Shown: positions 20,721 to 30,380, counted from the first letter of the stretch. The stretch is 64,000 bases of DNA from an uncultured Pelagibacteraceae bacterium (GCA_902623495.1 CACNTW010000001.1:186001-250000), one strand, 5' to 3'. Notes: a model not told the origin generated them from the sequence alone. Made by a program: numbers and translations.

Positions 20721-20812
20721 GGAAGGATGGGTGAGCTGGTTTAAACCAGCGGTTTGCTAAACCGCCGTACGCTTGAAAAGGTGTACCGAGGGTTCGAATC
20801 CCTCTCCTTCCG
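20721..20812 (+). tRNA. tRNA-Ser(GCU)
   Basis: The acceptor stem pairs GGAAGGA (20721-20727) with TCCTTCC (20805-20811), followed by a G discriminator. The anticodon arm GCGGT-TTGCTAA-ACCGC presents GCT. A long variable arm and the T arm GAGGGTTCGAATCCCTC complete a type II tRNA of 92 bases. The 3' CCA is not encoded (the next bases are CC then G), so it must be added after transcription. It reads AGC/AGU serine codons and lies between the divergent-facing soxB promoter region and the end of slt. Confidence 0.97.
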
Positions 20813-20815
20813 CCG

Positions 20816-23017
20816 CTAATAGAGTGGATTATTTCTAAAAAAATCTTTTAAAAATATTGGTTTTTGAGACAAAATGTATCTATACACATTGTAATTTTCC
20901 ATAACCCTCTGAACATAGTTTCTGGTCTCTTTAAACTTAATAAGTTCTACCCAATCAACATAATCGATTTGTTTCTTTTGAGGATCTTTATTTATTTTTT
21001 TCCAATACTTCACTCTTTTTGGTCCTGCATTATATGCTGCTACAGCGAAAGGGTAGGATCCATCATAATCAAGAATTAAACCTGCAATATAAAAAGATCC
21101 TAAATTTATATTATACTCAGGACTTGTCGTTAAACGAGATTTTGAATAAGAAACTTTTGCCTGCTTAGCAACTGTCTTTGCAGTGTAAGGCATCAACTGC
21201 ATTAAGCCTTGTGCTCCAACTCTACTTCTTGCAGATATATCAAACTCACTTTCTTGTCTTATAATAGATAATATTAAAGCTTGTTCTGGGATTTTTCTTG
21301 ATCCAACTTTATTTGGAGTGCTTATTACTGGATAATTATATTTGTTATGAAATCTTTTTTGATAAGATGCTATTTTAGAAACCTGAATAGCAAAATCAAA
21401 TCTAGAGATGTCAGTTGCTAGTTTTGCTGCTAATACCTCACTCCCTGCTGAAACATTGTCATTTGCTAGAAATCTTAAAATATGTTTCGTATATTTATCT
21501 TTTTTTACTTCATCTAATAAATGTACTATTGCCACTAATTTATTTTTGTAAAAACTTTCATTATAATTTTTATCAACTTGAGTACTTTCCTTAAGTTCAA
21601 AAGTTTTATTTGGATATATTTTCATATGAGATAATTGACCATAATAGGTTGTTAGATATTTTGAACCCTCTTTAAACCACTTATCTGCTTCTTCCTTATT
21701 ATTTAGTGCCAAATTCGCTTTTCCAAGCCAATAAGCACCTCTTGATAAACTAATTGGATATCCAACATTATTATAAAACTTAGTAAAATGACTTTTTGCT
21801 AAAATTGGGTCTTTTAAGAAACTTAATGCAATCCATCCACTCATCCATTCAGCTTCAGCTAATTCAGCACCCTCTGATAGACCATGTTTACTTGTAATTT
21901 TATAAGCTTGTTCATATCTTTTCTTATAAATAAGTGATCTCGCAATTATTGATCTTTCAACCCACCATTTATCTGGGCGAACCATATAGTTTTTATTATT
22001 TTTGATACTAAGTAAAATTTCTAAAGAACTATCAACTCTTCCTCTTTTCCTTCTCCATTTGAGTCTATCATAATTTAAACCCGCATCCTTTTTTAAACTT
22101 GCAGGCACATTCGATATAGCGCTATCAACACCATAAGATCTGCTCATTAACAGTTGTCTCGCTGTATATAAAAGTTGATAATCTTTAGGTAGATATCTTA
22201 ACATTCTTTTAAGGTCCCAATATTTATTCTCCCAAGCTAAATAATCAGCTCTTTTAATATAATCACTACTGTTCAAATATTTTTTAAATTTCTTTCTAAA
22301 AAAAATAAGATCATTTTTACTTAAATCAGCAGTAATAAATCCTTCTTTTATTAAATTTATAGCTTTCTCTTGATTTTTTGATAACAAAGCATCGCCTAGC
22401 ATCATTTTTCCAAATCCACTTAAGGGAGGGTGTTTATCGAACCACTGTATAATTTCATTTTTAGTATGATTTTTAGAATTTATTTTATGCTCTCCTAAGT
22501 AACGAACTCTATCTATCCTTGGATAATCTTTTACTCTTTCGATAAACTGTTTATATTCTGTAAAAGTAGCCCTGTTTCCAGTTGTAAGTAGATGTCTCCA
22601 TTGAATAAAATCATAAATAGATTTTGCTCTTGCTTTACTTGCGGCTTTTTTCGCATCCTTCCAATTACTTTTCTCCATAAATGAAATAGCTTGTTTTGCA
22701 TATTTCAAATCTCTATCGCTATAAAATTTTTGTTTTTTTATCTTTCTTAATTTTTCTTTAACTATTAGAGGCTTATTTTTTGGAATTATTACACCATCAA
22801 TTTTCTTAAATATCTCAGTGGTAGTAATTTTTATTTCCTTTTGAATTTCATCTTCTTTTTCAGATGGTTTTGGTAGAGGAATGATTTCAGCTATTTTTTT
22901 TGTTGTATTTTTTTCATTTAAATCTGGTTTTTTAATAGGAAGTATAGTTTCATTTGAAAAAGCAGATTGAAACGATAAGAAAAAAAGGATAATTGTTGTT
23001 AATAATTTTAAATACAT
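20816..23017 (-). CDS. slt: Soluble lytic murein transglycosylase (SLT family)
   Basis: It cleaves peptidoglycan between MurNAc and GlcNAc, forming 1,6-anhydro ends, in the periplasm. The 733-residue protein starts with a signal peptide (hydrophobic residues 5-20), then a long helical superhelix region of about 540 residues. The C-terminal SLT domain contains IIRQESEFDISARS with catalytic Glu589, GAQGLMQLMP and AVAAYNAGP motifs. A lysine- and proline-rich linker follows the signal peptide. The stop codon is only three bases from the tRNA-Ser end on the opposite strand. It is divergent from dapA. Confidence 0.92.
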   Translation of the reverse strand: MYLKLLTTIILFFLSFQSAFSNETILPIKKPDLNEKNTTKKIAEIIPLPKPSEKEDEIQKEIKITTTEIFKKIDGVIIPKNKPLIVKEKLRKIKKQKFYSDRDLKYAKQAISFMEKSNWKDAKKAASKARAKSIYDFIQWRHLLTTGNRATFTEYKQFIERVKDYPRIDRVRYLGEHKINSKNHTKNEIIQWFDKHPPLSGFGKMMLGDALLSKNQEKAINLIKEGFITADLSKNDLIFFRKKFKKYLNSSDYIKRADYLAWENKYWDLKRMLRYLPKDYQLLYTARQLLMSRSYGVDSAISNVPASLKKDAGLNYDRLKWRRKRGRVDSSLEILLSIKNNKNYMVRPDKWWVERSIIARSLIYKKRYEQAYKITSKHGLSEGAELAEAEWMSGWIALSFLKDPILAKSHFTKFYNNVGYPISLSRGAYWLGKANLALNNKEEADKWFKEGSKYLTTYYGQLSHMKIYPNKTFELKESTQVDKNYNESFYKNKLVAIVHLLDEVKKDKYTKHILRFLANDNVSAGSEVLAAKLATDISRFDFAIQVSKIASYQKRFHNKYNYPVISTPNKVGSRKIPEQALILSIIRQESEFDISARSRVGAQGLMQLMPYTAKTVAKQAKVSYSKSRLTTSPEYNINLGSFYIAGLILDYDGSYPFAVAAYNAGPKRVKYWKKINKDPQKKQIDYVDWVELIKFKETRNYVQRVMENYNVYRYILSQKPIFLKDFFRNNPLY

Positions 23018-23052
23018 TTTATTAAATCAAACAACTTATGTTATAAATAATT

Positions 23053-23940
23053 ATGTTTAAAGGATCAAATGTAGCATTAATTACACCGTTTAAAGACAAC
23101 AAGCTTGACGAAGAAAGTTACATAAAAATAATAAATTATCATCTGGAAAATGGAACAAATGGGTTAGTTCCAGTTGGAACAACAGGTGAGTCACCAACAT
23201 TATCACATGATGAACATGAGAGAACAATTGAATTGTGTATAAAAGAAGCAACTGGTAAACTTCCCATAATAGCCGGTACAGGATCTAATTCTACAGAAGA
23301 AGCTGTATCATTAACTAAACATGCTGAAAAAGCTGGTGCGGATGGTGCTTTAGTTGTTACACCATATTATAATAAACCTACTCAAGAAGGATTATATCAA
23401 CATTATAAATCAATTAATGATAACTGTGGAATTCCAATTATAATTTACAATATACCGAGCCGTTCAGTCATTGATATGAGCGTTGAAACAATGGCTAGAC
23501 TATATGAATTAAAAAATATAGTTGGAGTTAAAGATGCAACTGGTGATTTAAATCGTGTTGATCAACAAAAAGAAAAAATGGGTAATAATTTCATTCAACT
23601 TACTGGAAACGATGATAATGCTTTTGAATTTAATAAACGAGGAGGTGTTGGAACAATTAGTGTTACAGCAAACGTAGCTCCTAAATTATGTTCTGAATTT
23701 CAAAAATTATCAAAATCTTCAAATGAGGATGATTTAAAAAAAGCTCAACAACTTGATGATATGTTGCAACCGTTGCATAAAAATTTATTTATAGAAAGCA
23801 ATCCTTCACCAGTTAAGTATGCTGCTAAATTACTTGGTCTATGCGATGATACTGTAAGATTACCTTTGGTAAAAATAACTGAAAATACAAAAAAGGAAGT
23901 CGAGAAAGCATTGAAAGTAGCAAAACTTATTGATGAGTGA
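23053..23940 (+). CDS. dapA: 4-hydroxy-tetrahydrodipicolinate synthase
   Basis: DapA condenses pyruvate with aspartate semialdehyde, the first committed step to diaminopimelate and lysine. The 295 residues show ALITPFKDN at the start, [23 protein letters not shown] with the proton-relay tyrosine, [10 protein letters not shown], and GVKDATGD where Lys160 forms the Schiff base. Length is standard. It heads a long rightward operon and overlaps smpB by eight bases when smpB starts at its ATG. Confidence 0.97.
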   Translation: MFKGSNVALITPFKDNKLDEESYIKIINYHLENGTNGLVPVGTTGESPTLSHDEHERTIELCIKEATGKLPIIAGTGSNSTEEAVSLTKHAEKAGADGALVVTPYYNKPTQEGLYQHYKSINDNCGIPIIIYNIPSRSVIDMSVETMARLYELKNIVGVKDATGDLNRVDQQKEKMGNNFIQLTGNDDNAFEFNKRGGVGTISVTANVAPKLCSEFQKLSKSSNEDDLKKAQQLDDMLQPLHKNLFIESNPSPVKYAAKLLGLCDDTVRLPLVKITENTKKEVEKALKVAKLIDE

Positions 23941-24403
23941 TAAATCTACATCTGGCATCAAGATCATTACAATAAATCGAAAAGCTTCTTTTAATTTTTT
24001 CTTTAAGGAAATCTTAGAAGCAGGAATTGTGCTAAAAGCTTCTGAAATAAAATCTGTAAGAGATGGAAAAGTAAATATTGCAGAGTCATACGCAGTAGAA
24101 AAAGAAGGAGAAATTTTTTTAATTAATTCACATATACCTATATATAAACAAGCCAGTTATTCAAATCACAACCCTTACTCAGAAAGAAAATTGTTATTTA
24201 ATAAAAGGGAAATTAACAAACTAATAGGTAAAATGAATGAGGATGGTCTAACTTTAGTTCCAACTAAAATGTATTTCAAAAAAGGTAAAGCTAAAATTGA
24301 AATAGCAGTTGCAAAGGGCAAAAAACAATACGATAAGCGACAAACCAAAAAAACTAAAGATTGGAACCGTGAAAAAGCAAGATATTTCAGACGCTCAAGT
24401 TAA
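23933..24403 (+). CDS. smpB: SsrA-binding protein SmpB
   Basis: SmpB carries tmRNA to stalled ribosomes. I take the ATG at 23933 (156 residues); an adjoining TTG one codon earlier is less likely. Conserved features are [52 protein letters not shown], and the basic tail [19 protein letters not shown] that inserts along the mRNA channel. tmRNA itself is not found in this window. The 3' end overlaps folK by 35 bases if folK starts at its GTG. Confidence 0.95.
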   Translation: MSDKSTSGIKIITINRKASFNFFFKEILEAGIVLKASEIKSVRDGKVNIAESYAVEKEGEIFLINSHIPIYKQASYSNHNPYSERKLLFNKREINKLIGKMNEDGLTLVPTKMYFKKGKAKIEIAVAKGKKQYDKRQTKKTKDWNREKARYFRRSS

Positions 24404-24896
24404 TTATGTATATCTATCAATAGGTTCTAATTTAGGAAATAGAATACATTTTTTAGAAAAATCTAAATATTTATTAGAAACTCATGATATTAAAATTATT
24501 AAAACATCTAGTTATTATGAGACTGAGTCATGGCCAGATCCTAGTTTTCCAAAATTTATTAATGCTGTATTACTGATAAAAACAAAATTAAATCAATTTG
24601 AGCTGTTTAAGATCATTAAGTTTATAGAAAAAAAATTAGGTAGAAAAATAGCTCCTCAAAATCATCCAAGAAATTGTGATATTGATATATTAGACTTCAA
24701 TGGAAAGATAACTAAATCAAATAAAAAATTGATAAATTTAGAGATCCCGCATCCAAGAATGCATAACAGAAACTTTGTACTTATGCCACTGTTTGAAATA
24801 TGTAAGAATTGGTCTCACCCAAAATTAAAAAAAAGTATAATAAAACTCTTATCTTCTTTAAAAAAAAATAATTTAAGTAGTATTAAAGTTATCTAA
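24369..24896 (+). CDS. folK: 6-hydroxymethyl-dihydropterin pyrophosphokinase
   Basis: FolK transfers pyrophosphate from ATP to hydroxymethyl-dihydropterin on the way to folate. [11 protein letters not shown] near the N-terminus, the YETESW segment, and [10 protein letters not shown] (the HPPK signature with two Mg-binding aspartates) are clear, as is [16 protein letters not shown]. The start is uncertain because no ATG precedes the domain; the GTG at 24369 gives 175 residues and a short leader, while a TTG at 24309 is possible. Either way it begins inside smpB. The other folate enzymes are elsewhere. Confidence 0.88.
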   Translation: MKKQDISDAQVNYVYLSIGSNLGNRIHFLEKSKYLLETHDIKIIKTSSYYETESWPDPSFPKFINAVLLIKTKLNQFELFKIIKFIEKKLGRKIAPQNHPRNCDIDILDFNGKITKSNKKLINLEIPHPRMHNRNFVLMPLFEICKNWSHPKLKKSIIKLLSSLKKNNLSSIKVI

Positions 24897-24916
24897 ATAA
24901 GTGATATAATAAATTA

Positions 24917-26659
24917 ATGCTAAATTCTGATGAATTAATAAATAAGGTCAAATCATACAATAAGTTTCTTAACCCGGAAACCCTAAGTAAAGCATATGAT
25001 TTTGCAGTAAAAGTTCATAAAGATCAAAAACGACAATCAGGAGATCCCTACGTCATTCATCCTGTTGCTGTTGCAAATATTTTAACCGAACTTAAGTTGG
25101 ATAGTGCAACGATAGCCACTGGTTTACTTCACGATACTATAGAAGATACTTATGCAACTTACAAAACTATAGAAGAGCAATTTGGAAAAGAAGTTGCTGA
25201 TTTAGTTGATGGAGTTACAAAAATTTCAGCTTTTGAAAATCAGGCTATTTCTAATTCAAAAGCTGAAAACTTTAGAAAGCTCATCTTAGCAACATCTAAA
25301 GATATCAGAGTCCTTCTTGTTAAACTTGCAGATCGTTTGCATAATATGCGAACTTTGAAGGCTATTGATAAAGAGGAAAAAAGAAAAAGAATTGCTAAAG
25401 AAACTATGGAAATTTATGCTCCACTAGCTGACAGAATGGGAATGAATAGAATAAGAGATGAACTTGAAGATCTTTCTTTTGATATTTTAAATCCTGAAGC
25501 AAGAAAAATGATCAAAGATAGATTAGACACAATAAAAGATAATAATTTAATTAATTATAATTCAGTTCTTGGTGAATTTGAAAATCTATTAAATGAAAAT
25601 GGTATCGATTTTAAAATTTATTCTAGAGAAAAAACTCCTTTTTCTATTTGGAGAAAAATACAAAAAAAAAGAACCTCACTTGAACAAATTACAGATATTA
25701 TTGGTTTTAGAATAATTTTAGATAACGTTGAAAATTGTTACAAAACCTTAGGCGTGATTCATAATAAATGGAATTGTATACCTGGTAGATTTAAAGATTA
25801 CATTTCATCACCGAAAATAAATAATTATAAATCTCTTCATACAGCAGTGATTGGTCCAAATAAAAGACCTATTGAAATACAACTAAGAACACAACAAATG
25901 CATGAATTTGCGCAAAGGGGTATAGCTTCTCATTGGAAATATAAATCCTCAGAAAAATTTAACTCATTAACTTGGAAGGAATATGACTGGCTAGCAGATC
26001 TAGTAGAAATTATAGATAAAAATGAAAATCCTGAACATTATTTTGAATATACAAAACTTCAAATGTTTCAAGAAAATGTTTTTTGTTTTACACCAAAAGG
26101 TTCAGTTATAAAATTACCCAAAGAGGCAAGTCCAATTGATTTTGCTTATGCTGTACACACTAAAGTAGGAGATACTGCGATTGGATGTGAAATAAATGGA
26201 AAGGAAAGTCCTTTACAATCGATATTACGAAATGGAGATGTAGTTAAAATATTAACATCAAAAAAAGACTCACCTTCTTTGCATTGGATAACCAGCGCTA
26301 AAACCGGCAAAGCTAGAGCTGCTATAAGAAGATACTGGCAATACAAAGAAGACAGCAAGCCTACAGAAAAAAAATATAACACAACTCTTTGGATGTCTTT
26401 ACCTGACAGACCTGGAATATTAGGTGACGTCACAACAATGATTGGAACCAATAATGTAAATATTTCAAGCGTTGAAATGGTAGAAAAGACTAAGAGAACC
26501 ATCAATTTTAAGTTCAACCTAATTATTCAAGATTTGAAAAACTTTACAAAACTTATTAGTGAGCTAAAACAGAAAGAATATAACTTCAAAATAATTAGAC
26601 ATAAAAACAAAAAATATGCTTTCTTTAAAAGATTCTTTAGCGGTTTTAAAAAAAACTAA
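24917..26659 (+). CDS. rsh: Bifunctional (p)ppGpp synthetase/hydrolase, shortened Rel/Spo type
   Basis: This is the Rel/Spo homologue of the stringent response. In 580 residues I see the HD hydrolase domain (ATGLLHDTIEDT near residue 71; LADRLHNMRTL), the synthetase domain with RFKDYISSPKINNYKSLHT (about residue 293), the TGS domain (VFCFTPKGSVIKLP, about residue 377) and a C-terminal ACT domain (PDRPGILGDVTTMI). Usual bifunctional enzymes are 700-750 residues and carry a helical plus zinc-finger region between TGS and ACT; here that spacer is nearly absent. rpoZ, its usual upstream neighbour in alphaproteobacteria, is missing. Confidence 0.93.
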   Translation: MLNSDELINKVKSYNKFLNPETLSKAYDFAVKVHKDQKRQSGDPYVIHPVAVANILTELKLDSATIATGLLHDTIEDTYATYKTIEEQFGKEVADLVDGVTKISAFENQAISNSKAENFRKLILATSKDIRVLLVKLADRLHNMRTLKAIDKEEKRKRIAKETMEIYAPLADRMGMNRIRDELEDLSFDILNPEARKMIKDRLDTIKDNNLINYNSVLGEFENLLNENGIDFKIYSREKTPFSIWRKIQKKRTSLEQITDIIGFRIILDNVENCYKTLGVIHNKWNCIPGRFKDYISSPKINNYKSLHTAVIGPNKRPIEIQLRTQQMHEFAQRGIASHWKYKSSEKFNSLTWKEYDWLADLVEIIDKNENPEHYFEYTKLQMFQENVFCFTPKGSVIKLPKEASPIDFAYAVHTKVGDTAIGCEINGKESPLQSILRNGDVVKILTSKKDSPSLHWITSAKTGKARAAIRRYWQYKEDSKPTEKKYNTTLWMSLPDRPGILGDVTTMIGTNNVNISSVEMVEKTKRTINFKFNLIIQDLKNFTKLISELKQKEYNFKIIRHKNKKYAFFKRFFSGFKKN

Positions 26660-27206
26660 GGCACTTTTAGAGGGACATTTTGTTTTATCTTCAGGTTTAC
26701 ATTCACCCCAATATGTTCAATGTGCTAAATTATTAAGTTATCCAAAAAAATCAGAAAAATTTTGTAAATCATTTAGCACTAAAATAAAAAAGAAATTCAA
26801 AAAAATTGATATAATTTTGTCACCAGCTATGGGCGGTATTGTAATAGGTTATGTCGTGGGAAATTTATTGAACAAGGAGACAATATTTTGTGAAAGGGTT
26901 AATGGGAAATTTACTTTAAGGAGAGGTTTTTCAATAAAAAAAAATTCTAAAGTTTTGATAGTAGAAGACGTAATTACTACAGGTAAGTCAAGTTTAGAAT
27001 GTGCTCGACTTGTAAAAAAATATAAATCAAAAGTAGTTGGATATGCGTGTTTGATTAATAGATCTAGTAAACCAAGTTTAAAAATTAAAGATAAAAATAT
27101 TGTCTCCCAAATTAAATTAGAAATACCAACGTATAAAAAAAAAGATTTACCAATTGAGTTGAAAAAAATTCCAATTACAAAACCTGGAAGTAGATATTTA
27201 AAATGA
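26616..27206 (+). CDS. pyrE: Orotate phosphoribosyltransferase
   Basis: PyrE adds ribose-5-phosphate from PRPP to orotate. The protein of 196 residues has HFVLSSGLHSPQYVQC at the N-terminus (orotate side), SPAMGGIVIGY, and the PRPP loop VLIVEDVITTGKSS (about residues 112-125). The ATG at 26616 places the first 44 bases inside the 3' end of rsh in another frame, and homology to the family begins close to this codon (ALLEGHFVL), so the overlap is probably real. Partner pyrimidine genes pyrB and pyrX are at 6.7-9.0 kb. Confidence 0.94.
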   Translation: MLSLKDSLAVLKKTKALLEGHFVLSSGLHSPQYVQCAKLLSYPKKSEKFCKSFSTKIKKKFKKIDIILSPAMGGIVIGYVVGNLLNKETIFCERVNGKFTLRRGFSIKKNSKVLIVEDVITTGKSSLECARLVKKYKSKVVGYACLINRSSKPSLKIKDKNIVSQIKLEIPTYKKKDLPIELKKIPITKPGSRYLK

Positions 27207-27922
27207 AATCTAGACTAGGTGTTAACGTAGATCATATAGCAACATTAAGAAACGCCAGAGGAGAGGGGCATCCTGATCCAATTTCATATGCAAAGCAAGT
27301 TATGAATTTTGGAGCAAATTCTATTACTATTCATTTAAGAGAAGATCGTAGACATATACGAGATAAGGACGTGGCTATATTTTCAAAAATAAAAAAAGTA
27401 CCAATAAATTTAGAAATGGCTGCTAACAATGAAATGCTTAAAATTTCATTAAAATATAAACCTAATTTTGTTTGCATAGTTCCTGAAAAAAGAAATGAAA
27501 TAACCACAGAAGGAGGTTTAAATATCACAAAAAATAAAAAAATAATTAAAAAAGTAATTAGTAAATTAAATTCAAAAAAAATTAGAACAAGTCTTTTCAT
27601 CAACCCAAATATTAATGATGTTTTTGCGTCAAAAGAATTAAATGCAAAGTGTGTGGAACTTCATACAGGAAAATTTGCTTTAAAAGTTAAAAACAACAAA
27701 AACTATTTAGTCGAGTTCAAAAAAATAAAAAATTGCGCTGCGTTAGCAAAAAAACTAGGAATGGAAGTTCATGCAGGTCATGGCTTAGATTATAAATCAA
27801 CTAAAATTTTAAGAAAAATTAAATCTATAGAGGAATTTAATATTGGGCATTTTATAATAGGAGAGTCCATAATGTTTGGTATGAAAAAAGTAATTACAAA
27901 TTTTAGAAAAATATTAAAATAA
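27203..27922 (+). CDS. pdxJ: Pyridoxine 5'-phosphate synthase
   Basis: PdxJ closes the pyridine ring from 1-deoxyxylulose-5-phosphate and aminoacetone-phosphate (DXP-dependent vitamin B6 route). RLGVNVDHIATLRNARG at the N-terminus, SITIHLREDRRHI, NLEMAAN and VHAGHGL are the phosphate- and substrate-binding motifs of this TIM barrel. The 239 residues match the family length. It begins in a four-base overlap with pyrE and shares one base with acpS, the usual pdxJ-acpS pair. Confidence 0.97.
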   Translation: MKSRLGVNVDHIATLRNARGEGHPDPISYAKQVMNFGANSITIHLREDRRHIRDKDVAIFSKIKKVPINLEMAANNEMLKISLKYKPNFVCIVPEKRNEITTEGGLNITKNKKIIKKVISKLNSKKIRTSLFINPNINDVFASKELNAKCVELHTGKFALKVKNNKNYLVEFKKIKNCAALAKKLGMEVHAGHGLDYKSTKILRKIKSIEEFNIGHFIIGESIMFGMKKVITNFRKILK

Positions 27923-28308
27923 TGATAATTGGTAACGGTGTTGATATTATTGATAATAAAAGAATAGAAAAATCCCTAAAAATTAAAGGTTTTAAAAAAA
28001 GACTGTTTACATCGAATGAAATTAATCAATCAAAAAAATACAGAAACAAAACTAATTATTTTGCAAAAAGATTTGCTGCTAAAGAAGCCTTTGTTAAATC
28101 AATAGGTACAGGATTTAGAAATAATATTAATTTTAATGATATTGAAATATATAATAATAAGAATGGATCTCCTAAAATTAAAATTTCACAGAAAATAAAA
28201 GATTTATTAAAAAAAAAATTTAAAATAAAAAATTACGATATACATCTTTCACTTTCAGATGCAAAAAACCACTCAATTGCATTTGTTATTTTGAATAGAA
28301 AAATATGA
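27922..28308 (+). CDS. acpS: Holo-[acyl-carrier-protein] synthase
   Basis: AcpS transfers 4'-phosphopantetheine from CoA to apo-ACP. IGNGVDIIDNKRIEKSL at the start holds the Mg-binding aspartate, and FAKRFAAKEAFVKSIGTGF the conserved glutamate and lysine. The 128-residue length is normal. The gene is translationally coupled to pdxJ (TAATG) and lepB (four-base overlap). Together with plsX and plsY in the window it belongs to fatty acid and phospholipid synthesis. Confidence 0.95.
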   Translation: MIIGNGVDIIDNKRIEKSLKIKGFKKRLFTSNEINQSKKYRNKTNYFAKRFAAKEAFVKSIGTGFRNNINFNDIEIYNNKNGSPKIKISQKIKDLLKKKFKIKNYDIHLSLSDAKNHSIAFVILNRKI

Positions 28309-29033
28309 AAAATTTCATAATTGATAATACTAAAACATTATTTTATGCATTGATAATTGCAGTATTTATAAGATCAATATTAATTCAGCCATTTTATATA
28401 CCATCATCATCAATGGAAACTAACTTACTTGTGGGTGACAGATTATTTGTCACAAAGTTTTCTTACGGATATAGTAAACATTCATTTCCTTTTAGTCCTC
28501 CTATTTTTAAAGGACGTATATTAAATAAAAATCCTAAAAGAGGAGATGTTATAGTTTTTAAAACACCTGCTGATAATCGCACAGATTATATTAAAAGATT
28601 GATTGGTTTACCAGGCGATACCATACAATTTATTGACGGTGATTTATATATAAACTCTAATCAAGTATTAAAAACAATTAAAAGCAAGAATGATAAGTTA
28701 TATTGCGGATCATCTAAAATTAATGTTAATATATTTGAAGAAAAACTTCCAAATGGAAAAAGTTATTTAGCTGCATATAGAACCGATATAACATTTTCTA
28801 ATTCAGATAAATACATTGTTCCTGAAAATCATTATTTTTTCTTAGGTGACAATAGAGATTGTTCAAAAGACAGCAGATTTTTATCTGAGGTTGGTTATGT
28901 TAATCAAAATAATTTAGTTGGAAAAGCACAAATTTTATTTTTCTCATCTAATCCAAGGAAAGGAAGTATCTTTAACATTTTCAAATGGAATGAAATAGTT
29001 CGATTTGAAAGATTTTTTAATAAAATAATTTAA
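28305..29033 (+). CDS. lepB: Signal peptidase I
   Basis: LepB removes signal peptides from secreted proteins at the outer face of the inner membrane. The 242-residue protein has one N-terminal membrane segment (about residues 11-28), then YIPSSSMETNLLVGD with nucleophile Ser36 and DYIKRLIGLPGD with general base Lys97. GDNRDCSKDSR near the C-terminus is box E. It overlaps acpS by four bases and precedes rnc by four bases. Confidence 0.95.
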   Translation: MKNFIIDNTKTLFYALIIAVFIRSILIQPFYIPSSSMETNLLVGDRLFVTKFSYGYSKHSFPFSPPIFKGRILNKNPKRGDVIVFKTPADNRTDYIKRLIGLPGDTIQFIDGDLYINSNQVLKTIKSKNDKLYCGSSKINVNIFEEKLPNGKSYLAAYRTDITFSNSDKYIVPENHYFFLGDNRDCSKDSRFLSEVGYVNQNNLVGKAQILFFSSNPRKGSIFNIFKWNEIVRFERFFNKII

Positions 29034-29037
29034 ATAT

Positions 29038-29700
29038 ATGAAGTTAAACAAACTACAAAAAAAAATAGGTGTTAGCTTTAAAGATGATAAACTATTGATA
29101 CAAGCCTTAACACATAAAAGTTTCGATTCAAAACATAATTATGAAAAACTGGAATTTTTAGGTGATAGAGTTCTAGGGTTTGTTATTTCAAAGAAACTTC
29201 TAGAGTTATACCCAAATGAAAAAGTAGGTATTATCGATAAAAAACTTGCAAATTTAGTCAATAAAAATAAGTGTTTTGAAATTGGCAAGGAATTAGAATT
29301 GGATAATTATATTTTAACAAGAAACAAAGAAAAGAAAAAAAAAGTCAATATTGAAAAAAAAATTATATCCGATTGTTGTGAGTCTTTGATAGGTGCTATT
29401 TATATAGATAAAGGTTTTGAGATTTCATCAAAATTTATATTAAATTATTGGAAAAATTATTTAAATTTATCAGATGTTACAGTAATCGACTCTAAGACTA
29501 GATTACAAGAATACTCATTAAAAAAATTTAAAACATTGCCATTATATAAACTTATTTCTAACACAGGACCAAGACATAAACCAAATTTTAAAATTAGTGT
29601 AAAAATTAAAAATAGCAAAACAGTTATTGCTGATGGTAGTTCAAAAAAAAATGCCGAACAAGCTGCTGCTATGAAACTTTTAGAAACTATTAATATATAA
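29038..29700 (+). CDS. rnc: Ribonuclease III
   Basis: RNase III cleaves double-stranded RNA, including rRNA precursors. The 220-residue protein has the signature KLEFLGDRVLGFVISK (residues 38-53), the second acidic pair in SDCCESLIGAIYIDKGF, and a C-terminal dsRNA-binding domain (TRLQEYSLKKF...GSSKKNAEQAAAMKLL). The stop codon overlaps the recO start by one base. In many proteobacteria era lies between rnc and recO; here nothing does. Confidence 0.95.
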   Translation: MKLNKLQKKIGVSFKDDKLLIQALTHKSFDSKHNYEKLEFLGDRVLGFVISKKLLELYPNEKVGIIDKKLANLVNKNKCFEIGKELELDNYILTRNKEKKKKVNIEKKIISDCCESLIGAIYIDKGFEISSKFILNYWKNYLNLSDVTVIDSKTRLQEYSLKKFKTLPLYKLISNTGPRHKPNFKISVKIKNSKTVIADGSSKKNAEQAAAMKLLETINI

Positions 29701-30380
29701 TGAATTGGCAAGACAAAGGTTACTTACTTTCAAAAGTTAAATATAATGAAAATTCTGTAATCTCTGAATTTTATACTGAAAAACATGGAAAAATTTCAGG
29801 AATTATTTTTGGTGGAACTTCAAAAAAATTAAAAAACTACTTATTCGAAGGTAATAAATTACATATAAATTATAATTCAAAATCTCAATCTAAAATTGGT
29901 TCTTTAAAAATTGAAATAGATGAATTTAAAACACCATACTTTTTAGAAGATAAGCAAAAACTACTTTGTATTATTTATACAATGAATTTGATTAAAATTT
30001 TAACAGTAGAGAATGAAAAAAATAGTGAGATTTATTTCTTAATTGACAAATATTTTGAAATACTAAAAGATGAAAAATGGCTTTCAAAATTTGTAAATTG
30101 GGAATTAAACTTTTATAAATTAATTGGATATGATTTAGACTTTAATGACTATGTAGAAGAAGTTTTTGAAGGTAATAAAATTAATTATAAATTAAAAAAT
30201 TCTGACAAAATTATACCAAATTTTTTAGTAAATAAAGATGAAGAAGATATAAGCTTTGAAGATACCTTTGATGCTATGAAAATTGTCGGAGATTTTTTAG
30301 ATAAAACAATAGTTAAACCAAACAATCTTAATTTTCCAAAAACAAGATTTAATTTTCAAAATTCTTTAAAATTAATCTAA
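29700..30380 (+). CDS. recO: DNA repair protein RecO
   Basis: RecO anneals single-stranded DNA and helps RecR load RecA at gaps. At 226 residues, it has the OB-fold N-terminus (KGYLLSKVKYNENSVISEFYTEKHGKISG region) and the helical C-terminal part with NWELNFYKLIGYDLDF, typical of RecO. The zinc CxxC motifs found in some RecO proteins are absent. It is fused to rnc by TAATG coupling, and its last nine bases overlap the convergent hemB stop region. Confidence 0.88.
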   Translation: MNWQDKGYLLSKVKYNENSVISEFYTEKHGKISGIIFGGTSKKLKNYLFEGNKLHINYNSKSQSKIGSLKIEIDEFKTPYFLEDKQKLLCIIYTMNLIKILTVENEKNSEIYFLIDKYFEILKDEKWLSKFVNWELNFYKLIGYDLDFNDYVEEVFEGNKINYKLKNSDKIIPNFLVNKDEEDISFEDTFDAMKIVGDFLDKTIVKPNNLNFPKTRFNFQNSLKLI

